Position numbers and translations under genes: made by a program | Assembly: GCF_030680185.1 (NCBI RefSeq) | Contig: NZ_JAUXVZ010000054.1 | Span: forward strand, 171,121 to 235,120 | Direction of reading: 5' to 3' | From: Phenylobacterium sp. | GTDB lineage: Bacteria > Pseudomonadota > Alphaproteobacteria > Caulobacterales > Caulobacteraceae | Length of the DNA: 64,000 bases | The notes under the pieces: generated by a model | What the model saw: the letters and a program-made list of their open reading frames with translations, nothing else | Databases searched by the model: none | Told to the model about the DNA's origin: nothing | In this document: piece by piece, positions 43,591-53,912 of the stretch | How the letters are laid out: each line of letters starts with the position of its first letter | How positions within the stretch are numbered: the first letter of the stretch is position 1

Positions 43591-44344
43591 CGGCCACGGC
43601 GCCGCCATAGCGCCGGTCGCGGGTGCGATACTCGGCGATGGCGGCCTTGAGATGCTCAGGGCCATAGTCGGGCCATAGCACATCCTGGAAGACGAGCTCG
43701 GAATAGGCCGCCTCCCACAACAGGAAGTTCGAGAGACGCTGCTCGCCGGACGGCCGCACGATCAGGTCCGGCGGCGGGGCGGCCGAGGTGGAGAGGTAGG
43801 CGGCGAACCGCGCCTCATTGAGATCCGCCGGCGCCAGCCGGCCGGCGGCCACATCCTCGGCGAAACGCCGTGCGCCGTCGGTCAGGTCGGCCTGGCCGCC
43901 ATAGTTGAAGGCCACCTGGAGGAAGAAGCTGTCATTGCCGGCCGTACGGCGCTCGGCCTCCTCGATGATCTCGATCAGGTCGGCGTTCAGCCCCTGGCGA
44001 CGGCCGATGACGCGGACGCGGACGCCCTCGCGTTCAAGCCGGCCGAGATCGCTTTCGAAATAGCGGCGCGGCAGGGCCATCAGTTCAGCCACCTCGGTGG
44101 CCGGCCGGCTCCAGTTTTCCGTCGAAAAGCCGAACACCGTAAGATGGCGGATATTGAGATCCGGCGCGGCGGCCACCGTGCGCTTCAGCGCCTCGACGCC
44201 GGCCCGGTGCCCAAGGCTGCGCGGCAGGCCCCGGCGCTTGGCCCAGCGGCCGTTGCCGTCCATGACGAGGGCCACGTGCAGAGCCTCGCCCGCCGAGGAT
44301 TGGGCGGCCGGCAGGGCGGCGTTCGGCTCGGGGCTGCGGGCCAT
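43568..44344 (-). CDS. uppS: undecaprenyl pyrophosphate synthase
   Basis: A 258-residue cis-prenyltransferase that makes the lipid carrier for peptidoglycan. The substrate-binding block is VMDGNGRWAKRRGLPRSLGH (about residues 27-46). VFGFSTENWSRP and the C-terminal LIVRPSGEQRLSNFLLWEAA are canonical. It lies 35 bases after frr. Confidence 0.96.
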   Translation of the reverse strand: MARSPEPNAALPAAQSSAGEALHVALVMDGNGRWAKRRGLPRSLGHRAGVEALKRTVAAAPDLNIRHLTVFGFSTENWSRPATEVAELMALPRRYFESDLGRLEREGVRVRVIGRRQGLNADLIEIIEEAERRTAGNDSFFLQVAFNYGGQADLTDGARRFAEDVAAGRLAPADLNEARFAAYLSTSAAPPPDLIVRPSGEQRLSNFLLWEAAYSELVFQDVLWPDYGPEHLKAAIAEYRTRDRRYGGAVADDALAAG

Positions 44345-44379
44345 GGGTTCCTCGTGCGTCTTTGCCGCCAGACCGACGA

Positions 44380-44946
44380 TCAGACCTGCATGATCTCTTG
44401 TTCTTTGACTTTCAAGGCTTCGTCCACCCGCTTCACCGCCTCATCGGTGAACTTCTGGACCTCGCCCTCCATGCGCTTCTGCTCGTCCTGGCTGATGACG
44501 CCGTCCTTCTCCGCGCGCTTCAGGTCGTCATTGGCGTCGCGACGGATGTTACGCACGGCCACCTTCTGCTGTTCGGCGTACTTGCCGGCGATCTTCACCA
44601 GATCCTTGCGGCGTTCTTCGGTCAGCGGCGGAATCGGAATGCGCAGGGTCTGGCCATCGACCACGGGGTTGAGGCCGAGACCGGAATTGCGGATCGCCTT
44701 CTCCACCGAGACGGCGACGCCCTTGTCCCAGACGCTGACCGTCAGCATCCGCGGCTCGGGCACGCTGACGGCGGCCACCTGGCTGATCGGCACGGTGGAG
44801 CCATAGGCGTCGACCATCACCTGATCGAGGAGCCCGGCTGACGCCCGGCCCGTACGCAGGGAGGCGAACTCCTCCTTCAGCGCGATGACGGCCTTGTCCA
44901 TGCGATCTTTGTAACTTGCAAGAACCGGCTTCTCTGCGGCGGCCAT
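44380..44946 (-). CDS. frr: ribosome recycling factor
   Basis: 188 residues. The N-terminal helix ([25 protein letters not shown]) and [14 protein letters not shown] are typical of RRF, which splits post-termination ribosomes with EF-G. It is downstream of pyrH by 43 bases in the conserved rpsB-tsf-pyrH-frr order. Confidence 0.97.
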   Translation of the reverse strand: MAAAEKPVLASYKDRMDKAVIALKEEFASLRTGRASAGLLDQVMVDAYGSTVPISQVAAVSVPEPRMLTVSVWDKGVAVSVEKAIRNSGLGLNPVVDGQTLRIPIPPLTEERRKDLVKIAGKYAEQQKVAVRNIRRDANDDLKRAEKDGVISQDEQKRMEGEVQKFTDEAVKRVDEALKVKEQEIMQV

Positions 44947-44989
44947 GGGGCTCCTCCAATCGTGGTCAGGACATGGGGGCGTGAGGGGT

Positions 44990-45715
44990 TCAGGCGATCG
45001 TCGTAAAGACGCCCTGGCCCTTCAGCACCTTCAGGAAATTGCCCCGCTCGCGGATCGAGAACACCACGATCGGGATCTGGTTGTCGCGCATCAGGGCGAT
45101 GGCCGAGGCGTCCATGACCCGCAGGTCCTGGGCCAGCACATCATGATAGCTGAGCGTTTCGTAGCGCACGGCGTCCGGCGCCTTCTTGGGGTCGGCGGTG
45201 TAGACCCCATCGACGCTGGTGCCCTTGAAGAGGGCCTCGCAGCCCATCTCCGCCGAGCGCAGGGCCGCAGGCGTGTCGGTGGTGAAGAAGGGCGCGCCGA
45301 GGCCGGCGGCGAAAATCACCACACGGCCCTTCTCCAGATGCCGCATGGCGCGGCGACGGATATAGGGCTCACACACCGCATCCATGGGGATGGCCGACTG
45401 GACGCGGGTGAAGACCCCGACCTTTTCCAGAGCGCCCTGCAGAGCCAGGGCGTTCATCACCGTGGCCAGCATGCCCATATAGTCGGCGCTGGACCGCTCC
45501 ATCCCCTTGCCCGCCAGGGAGACGCCGCGGAAGATATTTCCGCCGCCAATCACCAGGCAAAGCTCGACCCCGTGACTGACGACCTCGGCGATATCCTCCG
45601 CCACGGCTTCCAGAGTGTTGGGATCGATTCCGAAACCCTGCTCGCCCATCAGGACCTCGCCCGACACCTTGAGCAGGATCCGCTTGTAACGAAGGGTAGG
45701 AAGGGTCTCGGGCAT
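44990..45715 (-). CDS. pyrH: UMP kinase
   Basis: 241 residues, hexameric amino-acid-kinase-fold enzyme. Motifs are [29 protein letters not shown] and [17 protein letters not shown], and the C-terminus [16 protein letters not shown]. It supplies UDP for CTP synthase (pyrG) and is allosterically controlled in other bacteria. Confidence 0.96.
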   Translation of the reverse strand: MPETLPTLRYKRILLKVSGEVLMGEQGFGIDPNTLEAVAEDIAEVVSHGVELCLVIGGGNIFRGVSLAGKGMERSSADYMGMLATVMNALALQGALEKVGVFTRVQSAIPMDAVCEPYIRRRAMRHLEKGRVVIFAAGLGAPFFTTDTPAALRSAEMGCEALFKGTSVDGVYTADPKKAPDAVRYETLSYHDVLAQDLRVMDASAIALMRDNQIPIVVFSIRERGNFLKVLKGQGVFTTIA

Positions 45716-45756
45716 CGGCGCGGCTTTCCGAATCTGTCACAGGCAAGATAACGCAA

Positions 45757-45788
45757 GGGCGCGGCGCGCGTCGAACGCGCCCGCGCCC
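45757..45788 (-). terminator. strong GC hairpin between tsf and pyrH
   Basis: On the minus strand GGGCGCGGGCGCGT and ACGCGCGCCGCGCCC pair across a TCG loop with one bulge and are followed by TTGCGTTATCTT. It may be a partial terminator that reduces pyrH-frr expression relative to rpsB-tsf. Confidence 0.5.
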
Positions 45789-45810
45789 CACGTTGTGGTT
45801 GCGTGAGGTT

Positions 45811-46746
45811 CTACGCCTGACCGCTGAGTTGGGCCACCTCCGCGGCGAAGTCGTCGACCTTCTTCTCGACGCCCTCACCCAGACCGAAGCGCACAAAGCC
45901 CTTCATGGTCACGGGCGCGCCCGTTTCCTTGGCAAGCTCGGCGATCAGTTGCTCGATGGTCTGGTCGGGGTTCATGACGAAGGCCTGCTTCAGCAGGACG
46001 ACTTCCTCGTAGAACTTGCGGATGCGGCCCTCGACCATCTTCTCGACCACGCCAGCGGGCTTGCCCGAAGCCAGCGCCTGCTCGGTGAAGATGGCCTTTT
46101 CACGCTCCACGGCCTCGGGATCGAGGTCGTCGGTGGACAGCGACAGCGGGTTCGTCGCGGCCACGTGCATGGCGATCTTGCGACCGACCTCCTGCAGTTT
46201 GGCCTGATCGCCGGCGCCTTCCAGGGCCACCAGCACGCCGATGCGGCCGAGGTCCGGCGCGGCCGCGGCGTGGACGTAGCTGGCCACAGCGCCAGCCGGC
46301 ACGCTCATGCGGGCAGAGCGGCGCAGCATCATGTTCTCGCCGATGGTGGCGATCAGGTTGGTGATCACGTCGGAGACCACCTCGCCCTTGGCCGTCTTGG
46401 CCGCCGAGATCGCCTCGACGCCCTCGACGTCCAGAGCCACCAGGGCCACGTCCTTGGCCGCATTCTGGAAGAGCTCGTTGCGGGCGACGAAGTCGGTCTC
46501 GGCGTTCAGCTCGACCAGCACGCCGGTCATGCCGGCGCCGTCCTGGCGCACGGCCGCGGCCACGAGGCCTTCGGCGGCGGCGCGGTCGGACTTCTTGGCG
46601 GCCTTGGAGAGGCCCTTGGTGCGCAGCCAGTCCATGGCCGCATCGACGTCGCCGCCGTTTTCCTGCAAGGCCTTCTTGCAGTCCATCATGCCTGCGCCAG
46701 ACTTCTCGCGCAGTTCCTTGACCAGCGCAGCGGTGATTTCCGCCAT
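45811..46746 (-). CDS. tsf: elongation factor Ts
   Basis: 311 residues, nucleotide exchange factor for EF-Tu. It starts [20 protein letters not shown] followed by MDCKKALQE, the universal EF-Ts N-terminus, and contains [10 protein letters not shown]. It follows rpsB after a 105-base gap holding two hairpins. Confidence 0.97.
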   Translation of the reverse strand: MAEITAALVKELREKSGAGMMDCKKALQENGGDVDAAMDWLRTKGLSKAAKKSDRAAAEGLVAAAVRQDGAGMTGVLVELNAETDFVARNELFQNAAKDVALVALDVEGVEAISAAKTAKGEVVSDVITNLIATIGENMMLRRSARMSVPAGAVASYVHAAAAPDLGRIGVLVALEGAGDQAKLQEVGRKIAMHVAATNPLSLSTDDLDPEAVEREKAIFTEQALASGKPAGVVEKMVEGRIRKFYEEVVLLKQAFVMNPDQTIEQLIAELAKETGAPVTMKGFVRFGLGEGVEKKVDDFAAEVAQLSGQA

Positions 46747-46771
46747 GGGTCGGCTCCTTCGGTTAGAATCA

Positions 46772-46801
46772 ACGGCTGGGCCACATATGGAGCCCAGCCG
46801 T
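46772..46801 (-). other. perfect 10-bp hairpin between rpsB and tsf
   Basis: ACGGCTGGGC and GCCCAGCCGT flank a ten-base loop. A second GC-rich stem (CGCCCCG/CGGGGCG) lies upstream at about 46825-46845. There is no U-tract, so the structures may act as an attenuator or RNA-processing signal rather than a full terminator. Confidence 0.5.
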
Positions 46802-46851
46802 CACAGTTTGATATCGGAACGGCGGCGCCCCGGGGGCCGGGGCGCGCCGAA

Positions 46852-47670
46852 TTACGATTGCGCGGCGGTCTCGCCTTCGACGGGCGCGGCGGCTTCGGCC
46901 GGGGCTTCGGCGGCCGCCGTCTGAGCCAGGACGGGCTCCATCGGCGTTTCCGAGGCGCCCAGATCCACGCCCGAAGCAACCTGACCGGCGGTGAGGCCGT
47001 CGAGGATGGCGTCGGCCATCAGGTCGCAATAGAGCTGCAGCGCGCGGGCGGCGTCGTCATTGCCCGGGATCGGATAGGTGATGCCGGCCGGATCGCAGTT
47101 GGTGTCCAGGATCGAGATCACCGGAATGTTGAGCTTCCGGGCCTCCTGGATGGCGATCGCTTCCTTGTTGGTGTCGATCACGAACATCAGGTCGGGGATG
47201 CCGCCCATGTCCTTGATGCCGCCCAGGGACAGTTCCAGCTTGTCGCGTTCGCGGGTGAGCTGCAGCAGCTCCTTCTTGCCGCGGCCGACGCCTTCGCCTT
47301 CCAGCAGGCCTTCCAGCTCGCGCAGGCGGGCGATCGAGCCCGAGACGGTGCGCCAGTTGGTGAGCGTGCCGCCCAGCCAGCGGTGGTTCACATAGTATTG
47401 GGCGCAGCGCTTGGCCGCCGTCGCCACGGGATCGGACGCCTGGCGCTTGGTGCCCACGAACAGGATGCGACCGCCGCCGGCGGCCACGTCGCGGGCCTTG
47501 ACCAGCGCCTGGTGCAGCAGAGGGATGGTCTGCGACAGGTCGATGATGTGGATGTTCGAGCGAGCGCCGAAGATGTAGCGCTCCATCTTCGGGTTCCAGC
47601 GATGGGTCTGGTGACCGAAGTGGGCACCAGCTTCCAAAAGCTGACGCATGGTGAAGTCGGGCAGCGCCAT
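46852..47670 (-). CDS. rpsB: 30S ribosomal protein S2
   Basis: 272 residues from ATG 47670 ([20 protein letters not shown]). [20 protein letters not shown] and the downstream [12 protein letters not shown] are family signatures. An Ala/Glu-rich tail of about 35 residues follows the conserved core. It is the first gene of rpsB-tsf. The 5' leader back to dnaE is 191 bases and contains the dnaE terminator and presumably the rpsB promoter. Confidence 0.96.
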   Translation of the reverse strand: MALPDFTMRQLLEAGAHFGHQTHRWNPKMERYIFGARSNIHIIDLSQTIPLLHQALVKARDVAAGGGRILFVGTKRQASDPVATAAKRCAQYYVNHRWLGGTLTNWRTVSGSIARLRELEGLLEGEGVGRGKKELLQLTRERDKLELSLGGIKDMGGIPDLMFVIDTNKEAIAIQEARKLNIPVISILDTNCDPAGITYPIPGNDDAARALQLYCDLMADAILDGLTAGQVASGVDLGASETPMEPVLAQTAAAEAPAEAAAPVEGETAAQS

Positions 47671-47810
47671 TGAATGGCTCCTTTTTCCGGTATGCCTCCG
47701 CAAGCCAAAACCCCTTTTGGGAGCCCGGAACGGAAACCTCTGGGATGTCTCCCCGTCGGTCGCCGAACGCCTGCGTGTGTGATGGGCCGCGAGATAGGCT
47801 CGCGCGTGGG

Positions 47811-47855
47811 AAAAAGCAAGCCTAATGCGCCATTTGGCGAATATGGGCAGGCTCG
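47811..47855 (-). terminator. rho-independent terminator of dnaE
   Basis: On the minus strand GCGAGCCT ... AGGCTTGC forms an outer stem (one G-U pair) around an inner CGCC-AAAT-GGCG stem and ends in TTTTT. It begins a few bases after the dnaE stop. Confidence 0.85.
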
Positions 47856-47861
47856 CGGGCC

Positions 47862-50800
47862 TCAGATGTCTTCCACGTAGAGAACGCCGGGCGAGGTCTT
47901 CAGGGCCCCGCGGACCGAGCCGTCCAGGGTGAAGCGGCCGGGCAGCTTCAGCTCCACCTCGCGGCCGCCCTCCACCGGCGCCGTCAGGATGATCTCCCCG
48001 CCCCGGCTGTTGGCCGCGCTTTCCAACCTGCGCTTCAGGGCGTCGATCTCGGCGCTGCGCGGCGCCAGATGCACCCGCAGGCCGGCGACGGCGTTCTCGA
48101 TCGCCTTTTCCACCGGCTCGGCGTCGTCGCCGAAGAACCGCACCTCCCCGTCCCGCGCCTTGGCCCGCACCTTGATCGAGACCGCGCGACCAGGCTCCAG
48201 CACGTCGCGGCAGCGACGCAGGGATTCCGGTGGAAACAGCACCTCGTACTCCCCCGTCGGATCAGACAGGGTGACGAAGGCGAACTTTTCGCCGCTGGAC
48301 TGGGAGGCGCGCTCCTGCTTGCGGCGCACAACGCCGGCCATGCGGAACACCTCGGCCCCGGCCTCGGCCCGGACGATGACATCGGTCAGGAGCTCGGTGC
48401 GTCGCCGACGTAGGGCCGGGATCATGTCTTCCAGGGGATGGCCGGAGAGATAGAAACCCACGGCCGATAGTTCCTCGTCCAGCCGCTCGACCGGCGTCCA
48501 CATGTCGGCCCGCGGCATGCGCGGCCGGCCGACGCCCGCCTGATCGCCGCCAAACAGACTGGCCTGAGCCGAGGCCCGGTCTGCGGCCATGCTCTGGGCG
48601 TAGGCGATCAGACTGTCGGCCGCCGCCGCCAGCTGGGCGCGATTGGGATGGATGGAGTCGAAGGCGCCGGCCCGCGCCAAGGTCTCGAAGGTGCGCTTGT
48701 TCACATGGCGCGGATCGACCCGCTCCACGAAGTCGAAGATGTCGCGGAAGGGACCGCCCTCACGCCGGGTCTCGACCACATGCTCCATGGCCGCCAGGCC
48801 GACATTGCGGATGCCGCCCAGGGCGTAGAGCACCTCGCCGGCCTCGACCTCGAAGTCGGCGCCCGAGGCGTTGATGTCCGGCGCCCGGACCTTCACGCCG
48901 AACCGCTTGGCGTCCTGGTAGAAGACCGCCAGCTTATCGGTGTTGGCGATATCCAGGCTCATGGAGGCGGCGAAGAACTCCACCGGCGCGTTCGCCTTCA
49001 GCCAGGCCGTCTGGTAGGAGACCACCGCATAGGCCGCCGCGTGGCTCTTGTTGAAGCCATAGCCCGCGAACTTGTCCACCAGCTCGAAGATCGAGGCCGC
49101 CTGGCTCTCCGGCACCCCGCGGGCGGACGCCCCGGCGACGAACATGGCCTTCTGCTCGGCCATCTCGTCCTTCTTCTTCTTGCCCATGGCCCGGCGGAGA
49201 AGGTCGGCGCCCCCGAGCGAGTAGCCCGCCAGGATCTGGGCGATCTGCATCACCTGTTCCTGGTAGACGATGATCCCGTAGGTCTCCTTGAGCACAGGCT
49301 CCAGGGACGGATGCAGATAGTCGATGGTCCGGCGGCCGAACTTGCAGTCCACGAAGGCCGGGATGTTGTCCATCGGGCCGGGTCGATAGAGCGCGCCGAC
49401 GGCGGTCACGTCCTCGATAGAGTTGGGGCGAAGCTGGCGCAGGGTGTCGCGCATCCCCTGGCCTTCCATCTGGAAGACCCCCACCGTGTGGCCCGCCGAC
49501 ATCAGCTCATAGGACTTGGCGTCGTCGACCGGCAGCACGCCCATGTCCACGCGGGCGCCGCGCTGGTCCATGAACTTCAGCGCCTTGTCGATCACCGTCA
49601 GGGTCTTCAGGCCCAGGAAGTCGAACTTCACCAGGCCCGCGCTCTCCACCCACTTCATGTTGAACTGGGTGGCTGGCAGGTCCGAGCGGGGATCCTGGTA
49701 GAGGGGCGTCAGTTCGGTCAGGGGCCGATCGGAAATCACGACGCCGGCGGCATGGGTCGAGGCGTTGCGATAAAGGCCCTCGAGCTTCAGGGCGACATCC
49801 AGCAGGCGGGACACCGCTTCGTCCTCTTCGCGCGCCTGTCGAAGCCGGGGCTCGATCTCGATAGCCTTGGCGAGCGTCACCGGGTTGGCGGGATTGGCCG
49901 GCACCATCTTGGCCAGACGGTCCACCTGGCCGAGCGGCAGCTGGAGCACCCGACCGACGTCGCGCAGCACGGCGCGCGCCTGCAGGGTGCCGAAGGTGAT
50001 GATCTGCGCCACCCGGTCACGGCCATAGCGCTGCTGGACGTAGCTGATCACCTCTTCGCGCCGGTCCTGGCAGAAGTCGATGTCGAAGTCGGGCATGGAG
50101 ACCCGCTCCGGATTCAGGAAGCGCTCGAACAGCAAACCATAGCGCAGGGGGTCAAGGTCGGTGATGGTCAGGGAATAGGCCACCAGCGAGCCGGCGCCCG
50201 AGCCCCGGCCAGGTCCCACCGGAATGTCGTGGGCCTTGGCCCATTTGATGAAGTCCGCAACGATCAGGAAGTAGCCGGGGAAACCCATCTGGGTGATGAC
50301 CCCGATCTCCCGTTCCAGCCGTTCGAAATATTCCGCCTCCGGGGCGTGACTGGCCTGCCCCCGGGCGAGCCGGCCCTTGAGCCCTTCGCGGGCCTGATGG
50401 GCCAACTCGTCGGCCTCGGTGCGATCGCCCTCGGTGGGGAAGCGCGGCAGGATGGGGTCGCGCTTGCGGACCATGAAGGCGCAACGCCGGGCGATGTCGA
50501 GGGTGTTGTCGCAGGCCTCCGGCAGGTCGGCGAACAGGGCGCGCATGTCCGCCGCCGGCTTGAACCAGTGCTCCTGGCTCACTCGGCGACGCTCGTCCTG
50601 TCCGACAAAGGCGCCATCGGCGATGCACAGCAACGCATCGTGGGCCAGGTGCATGTCCTGCTTGGCGAAATAGGCGTCATTGGTCGCCACCAGGGGCACG
50701 TCGCGCTCATAGGCGAAGGCCACCAGTTCCGGCTCCGCCAGGGCCTGGGCCGACAGGCCGTGCCGCTGAAGCTCCACATAGAAGCGGGCGCCGAAGACAC

Positions 50801-51326
50801 GCAGCATCTCTTCCAGGGCCGCGCGGCCCTCGGCCACCTTGCCCGCCGCCATCAGCGGATCGACCGGGCCGTCCCAGCCCCCCGACAGCAGGATCAGCCC
50901 CTCGGCATGCTCGACCACCTTGGCCCAGGCCACCGCCGGCTCCTCGACGCCGCCGACACTGTCGATATAGGCCATGGACGACAGGCGCGAGAGATTGAGA
51001 TAGCCCGCCTCGCTCTGGGCCAGGAGCACAATGGTCGGGGTCCGCGCCCACTTGTCCGGCTGACGATCACCGATGCCGGTCACCGCCAGGGCGCAACCGA
51101 CAATGGGCTGGACCCCCTGCCCCTGGGTGGCGACGGAAAACTCCAGCGCGCCATAGAGGTTGGTGCGGTCGGTCAGGGCGACGGCGGGCATGTCGTGGGC
51201 GGCGGCCAGGGCGCCGATGGCGTCAGCCTTGATGGCGCCTTCCAGCAGCGAATAGGCCGAGCGCACCCGAAGGTGCACGAACCCGCCATCCTGCTGTTGC
51301 ATTCGAGCCTCCGACACGCGAGCCAT
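47862..51326 (-). CDS. dnaE: DNA polymerase III subunit alpha
   Basis: 1154-residue replicative polymerase. The N-terminal PHP domain starts [20 protein letters not shown] (about 15-34). The catalytic palm has [20 protein letters not shown] and the metal-binding [18 protein letters not shown]. The KKKKDEM and [20 protein letters not shown] blocks of the finger domain follow, with an OB domain near 1000. It starts 12 bases after the stop of the SidA-like peptide, so both probably share the LexA-boxed promoter unless another promoter exists. A terminator follows directly. Confidence 0.97.
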   Translation of the reverse strand: MARVSEARMQQQDGGFVHLRVRSAYSLLEGAIKADAIGALAAAHDMPAVALTDRTNLYGALEFSVATQGQGVQPIVGCALAVTGIGDRQPDKWARTPTIVLLAQSEAGYLNLSRLSSMAYIDSVGGVEEPAVAWAKVVEHAEGLILLSGGWDGPVDPLMAAGKVAEGRAALEEMLRVFGARFYVELQRHGLSAQALAEPELVAFAYERDVPLVATNDAYFAKQDMHLAHDALLCIADGAFVGQDERRRVSQEHWFKPAADMRALFADLPEACDNTLDIARRCAFMVRKRDPILPRFPTEGDRTEADELAHQAREGLKGRLARGQASHAPEAEYFERLEREIGVITQMGFPGYFLIVADFIKWAKAHDIPVGPGRGSGAGSLVAYSLTITDLDPLRYGLLFERFLNPERVSMPDFDIDFCQDRREEVISYVQQRYGRDRVAQIITFGTLQARAVLRDVGRVLQLPLGQVDRLAKMVPANPANPVTLAKAIEIEPRLRQAREEDEAVSRLLDVALKLEGLYRNASTHAAGVVISDRPLTELTPLYQDPRSDLPATQFNMKWVESAGLVKFDFLGLKTLTVIDKALKFMDQRGARVDMGVLPVDDAKSYELMSAGHTVGVFQMEGQGMRDTLRQLRPNSIEDVTAVGALYRPGPMDNIPAFVDCKFGRRTIDYLHPSLEPVLKETYGIIVYQEQVMQIAQILAGYSLGGADLLRRAMGKKKKDEMAEQKAMFVAGASARGVPESQAASIFELVDKFAGYGFNKSHAAAYAVVSYQTAWLKANAPVEFFAASMSLDIANTDKLAVFYQDAKRFGVKVRAPDINASGADFEVEAGEVLYALGGIRNVGLAAMEHVVETRREGGPFRDIFDFVERVDPRHVNKRTFETLARAGAFDSIHPNRAQLAAAADSLIAYAQSMAADRASAQASLFGGDQAGVGRPRMPRADMWTPVERLDEELSAVGFYLSGHPLEDMIPALRRRRTELLTDVIVRAEAGAEVFRMAGVVRRKQERASQSSGEKFAFVTLSDPTGEYEVLFPPESLRRCRDVLEPGRAVSIKVRAKARDGEVRFFGDDAEPVEKAIENAVAGLRVHLAPRSAEIDALKRRLESAANSRGGEIILTAPVEGGREVELKLPGRFTLDGSVRGALKTSPGVLYVEDI

Positions 51327-51338
51327 GGCCCCGCCCCG

Positions 51339-51431
51339 TCAGCCGACCAGAAAGGCGAACTGACAGACCATACCTACGAAGCTCGCCACAGCGACAAATG
51401 CCAGCGATTCCCGCGCCAGAAGAATGATCAT
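51339..51431 (-). CDS. sidA: SidA-like 30-residue SOS membrane peptide
   Basis: An open frame of 30 codons (ATG 51429-51431, TGA 51339-51341) begins MIILLARESLAFVAVAS and ends QFAFLVG. After a charged Arg-Glu pair it is almost wholly hydrophobic, so it is one membrane helix. AAGGGG lies seven bases before the ATG. The promoter just upstream carries a perfect LexA box. In Caulobacter crescentus SidA is a 29-residue SOS-induced inner-membrane peptide that blocks division by binding FtsW/FtsN. Size, topology and control all fit. Homology is inferred from these traits, not from an alignment. Confidence 0.72.
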   Translation of the reverse strand: MIILLARESLAFVAVASFVGMVCQFAFLVG

Positions 51432-51450
51432 CACGCAGCCCCTTGTGGAT

Positions 51451-51492
51451 GTTCCATATATGTTCTTATTCTGGTTTTGTTCTCCTCGTCAA
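51451..51492 (-). promoter_or_regulatory. SOS promoter with LexA box upstream of sidA-dnaE
   Basis: On the minus strand, TTGACG (51487-51492), a 17-base spacer and ATAAGA (51464-51469) form a promoter. GTTC (51451-51454), seven bases and GTTC (51462-51465) is a perfect alphaproteobacterial LexA box overlapping the -10 end and the transcription start. The box could also influence the divergent VOC gene at 51525. Confidence 0.85.
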
Positions 51493-51524
51493 CACCCCCT
51501 GTGAACAACCTTCCGGAGCGCCCC

Positions 51525-51956
51525 ATGGACCAACGCATCAGCCTGATCACCCTCGGCGTCGACGATCTTTCCCGGTCCCGGGCCTTCTATGAGGACGGCC
51601 TCGGTTGGACGCCCGTCAGCGCGCAGGAGAGCGTGTGCTTTTATCAATTGCCGGGGCTGGCCCTGGGGCTGTTCGGTCGCGAGGCCCTGGCCGAGGACGC
51701 CAAGCATCCGATCGACGGTCGCTTCAGCGGGATCACCATCGCCATCAATGGCCGCTCGCGCGAGGAGGTCGATGAGATGTTCGCCCAGGCGTTGGCGGCC
51801 GGCGCCAAGGCGCTCAAGCCCCCCGAACCGGTCTTCTGGGGCGGCTATTCCGGCTATTTCGCCGATCTCGACGGCCATGTGTGGGAGGTGGCCCACAATC
51901 CCGGATCGATCATCGGCGCCGATGGCTCGACGACCTTCCAGGCCGAAGACGCCTAA
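51525..51956 (+). CDS. VOC-family (glyoxalase/dioxygenase fold) protein
   Basis: 143 residues of one vicinal-oxygen-chelate module pair. It begins ISLITLGVDDLSRSRAFYED, has FWGGYSGYFADLDGHVWEVA near the C-terminus, and ends with a short tail. Metal-ligand Glu in WEVAHNP is present. Function is unknown; the family includes glyoxalases and resistance proteins. A CGGAG site precedes ATG 51525. The gene is divergent from the SOS promoter of sidA. Its TAA overlaps the lolD stop (CTAA, 51953-51956). Confidence 0.82.
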   Translation: MDQRISLITLGVDDLSRSRAFYEDGLGWTPVSAQESVCFYQLPGLALGLFGREALAEDAKHPIDGRFSGITIAINGRSREEVDEMFAQALAAGAKALKPPEPVFWGGYSGYFADLDGHVWEVAHNPGSIIGADGSTTFQAEDA

Positions 51957-52645
51957 AAGATCGACTGCGGCTCCAGATGGCCGTCCTTGAGCGCCAGGAC
52001 GCGGTCCATATGGCGGGCGAGCTCGAGATTGTGCGTGGCGATCAGAGCCGCCACGCCGGTCTCGCGGACCAGCTCATAGAGGCTGGCGAACACGTCGGCC
52101 GAGGTGTTGGGATCGAGATTGCCCGTGGGCTCGTCGGCCAGCAGCAGGCGCGGCCGGTTGGCCAGCGCCCGGGCGATGGCGACCCGCTGCTGTTCGCCGC
52201 CCGACATCTGGGCCGGCTGGTGGTCCACACGCTCGCCAAGACCCAGCTGGCTCAGCAGGACGCCGGCCCTGGCGCGCGCCGTCTCGTGGCTTTCGCCGGC
52301 GATCATCAGTGGCAGGGCCACATTGTCCAAGGCGCTGAACTCGGCCAGCAGATGGTGGAACTGATAGACGAAGCCGATCGAGGCCAGGCGCACCCGAGTG
52401 CGCGCCCGTTCGTTCAGCGCAGAGCAGTCGCGCCCATCGATCAGGATCGCGCCGGCGTTGGGCCGCTCCAGCAGGCCAGCGGCGTGCAGGAGGGACGATT
52501 TGCCAGACCCCGAGGGCCCGATCAGACCGACGATTTCGCCGGGCGATACGTCGATATCGACGCCTTGGAGCACCGTCAGCCGACGGTCGCCGGTGACATA
52601 GGTCCGCTCCAGGCCGCGGACCGACAGGATGGGCGTCTCACTCAT
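51953..52645 (-). CDS. lolD: lipoprotein-releasing ABC transporter ATPase
   Basis: 230 residues. Walker A is [18 protein letters not shown], the signature [16 protein letters not shown], Walker [14 protein letters not shown], with the Q-loop in [19 protein letters not shown]. It powers extraction of lipoproteins from the inner membrane for LolA. It overlaps lolC by eight bases. Confidence 0.94.
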   Translation of the reverse strand: MSETPILSVRGLERTYVTGDRRLTVLQGVDIDVSPGEIVGLIGPSGSGKSSLLHAAGLLERPNAGAILIDGRDCSALNERARTRVRLASIGFVYQFHHLLAEFSALDNVALPLMIAGESHETARARAGVLLSQLGLGERVDHQPAQMSGGEQQRVAIARALANRPRLLLADEPTGNLDPNTSADVFASLYELVRETGVAALIATHNLELARHMDRVLALKDGHLEPQSIF

Positions 52646-53912
52646 AGCGAAGGGCTTCCACCGGATCGAGGCGAGAGGCCCGCAGGGCCGGCGGCAGGGT
52701 GGCGAGGAAGGACACCGCCAGCGCCCAACCCACCACGATCATCACCTCGACGGCGTCGACCTTGGCGGGGATGTGGGCCAGATAATAGATGTCGGAGCTG
52801 AACACCTCGGCGCCCGTGGCCCATTCGACGAAGTTCTGGATGGGGCCGATGAACAGGCAGAACAGAACGCCAAGCACCAGGCCGACGATCGTGCCCAGAG
52901 CCCCCACCGAGGCGCCGGCCATGAAGAAGATGCGCAGGATCGCCCCGCGCCCGGCGCCCATGGTGCGCAGGATGGCGATGTCGCGGCCCTTGTTCTTCAC
53001 CAGCATGACCAGACCCGAAATGATGTTCATGGCCGCGATGGCGACGATCAGCATCAGGATCAGGCGCATGACGCTGCGCTCGATCTTCAGGGCGTTCCAG
53101 AAGCTGGCGTTGCGCTGGGTCCAGTCGGTGACGATGGCGACAGGCCCCGCCAGTTCGGCAATGGCCGACTTCATGGCCGGCGCCCGGTCGGGATCGGCGA
53201 TGCGGATCTCCACCACGTCGACCATGCCCTCGCGGGCGAAGAACAGCTGGGCCTGTTCCAGCGGCATATAGATGAAGAGCTGGTCGTACTCGCTCATGCC
53301 GACGCTGAAGGTGCCGCCGACCGTGTAGGTCTTGCGCTGCGGCGTATAGCCGAAGGCCGTCGCCCCGCCGCTGGGCGAGATCAGGGTCAGCGGGTCGCCC
53401 GGGCCGACGCCCAGCGTTTCGGCCAGACGGTCGCCGATCAGCACCAGATCGCCGCCATACTCGCCCTCGCCAAAGCCTTCGAGGGAGCCGCGGACGATGT
53501 TGCCCGAGACGATCTCGGTCCGGCGCAAATCTTCCTCGCTGATGCCGCGGACCACGGCGCCGCTGATCTGGCCCTGACCCAGGGCCATGGCCTGGGCCTC
53601 GATCAGAGGCGCGGCCTGGGTCACCCCAGGCAGGGCGGCGATCTCGCCGGCCAGGGTGCGCACCTCTGGATCGTAGAGCGACCCGCCCGAGACGAAGACA
53701 TGGCCGTTGAAGCCCAGGGTGCGGTCGAGCAGCTCGGTGCGGAAACCGTTCATCACCGACATGACGATGATGAGCACCGCCACGGCCAGCATGATGCCGA
53801 CGAAGGAGATGATCGAGATCAGCGCCACGCCGCCCTGGCTGCGCTTGGCGCGCAGGTATCGGCCGGCGAGCATCCGCTCCCAGCGCCCGAAGGGCGGCGC
53901 CACGCCGCTCAC
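52638..53912 (-). CDS. lolC: lipoprotein-releasing permease LolC/LolE type
   Basis: 424 residues with four membrane helices, one near residues 28-50 ([20 protein letters not shown]) and three in the C-terminal 160, around a large periplasmic MacB-like domain. A single lolC/E gene here suggests a homodimeric (LolF-like) transporter; the second permease could lie elsewhere. The start GTG 53912 overlaps the proS stop as GTGA. Confidence 0.92.
   Translation of the reverse strand: MSGVAPPFGRWERMLAGRYLRAKRSQGGVALISIISFVGIMLAVAVLIIVMSVMNGFRTELLDRTLGFNGHVFVSGGSLYDPEVRTLAGEIAALPGVTQAAPLIEAQAMALGQGQISGAVVRGISEEDLRRTEIVSGNIVRGSLEGFGEGEYGGDLVLIGDRLAETLGVGPGDPLTLISPSGGATAFGYTPQRKTYTVGGTFSVGMSEYDQLFIYMPLEQAQLFFAREGMVDVVEIRIADPDRAPAMKSAIAELAGPVAIVTDWTQRNASFWNALKIERSVMRLILMLIVAIAAMNIISGLVMLVKNKGRDIAILRTMGAGRGAILRIFFMAGASVGALGTIVGLVLGVLFCLFIGPIQNFVEWATGAEVFSSDIYYLAHIPAKVDAVEVMIVVGWALAVSFLATLPPALRASRLDPVEALRYE

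Noticed and set aside
45793..47673. 626-codon plus-strand frame across tsf and rpsB
   Set aside because: Antisense to two ribosomal/translation genes whose identity is certain.
48648..51956. Very long plus-strand frame opposite dnaE (about 1100 codons)
   Set aside because: It is the antisense shadow of dnaE in GC-rich DNA. Only its last 143 codons, from ATG 51525, form a real gene (the VOC protein).
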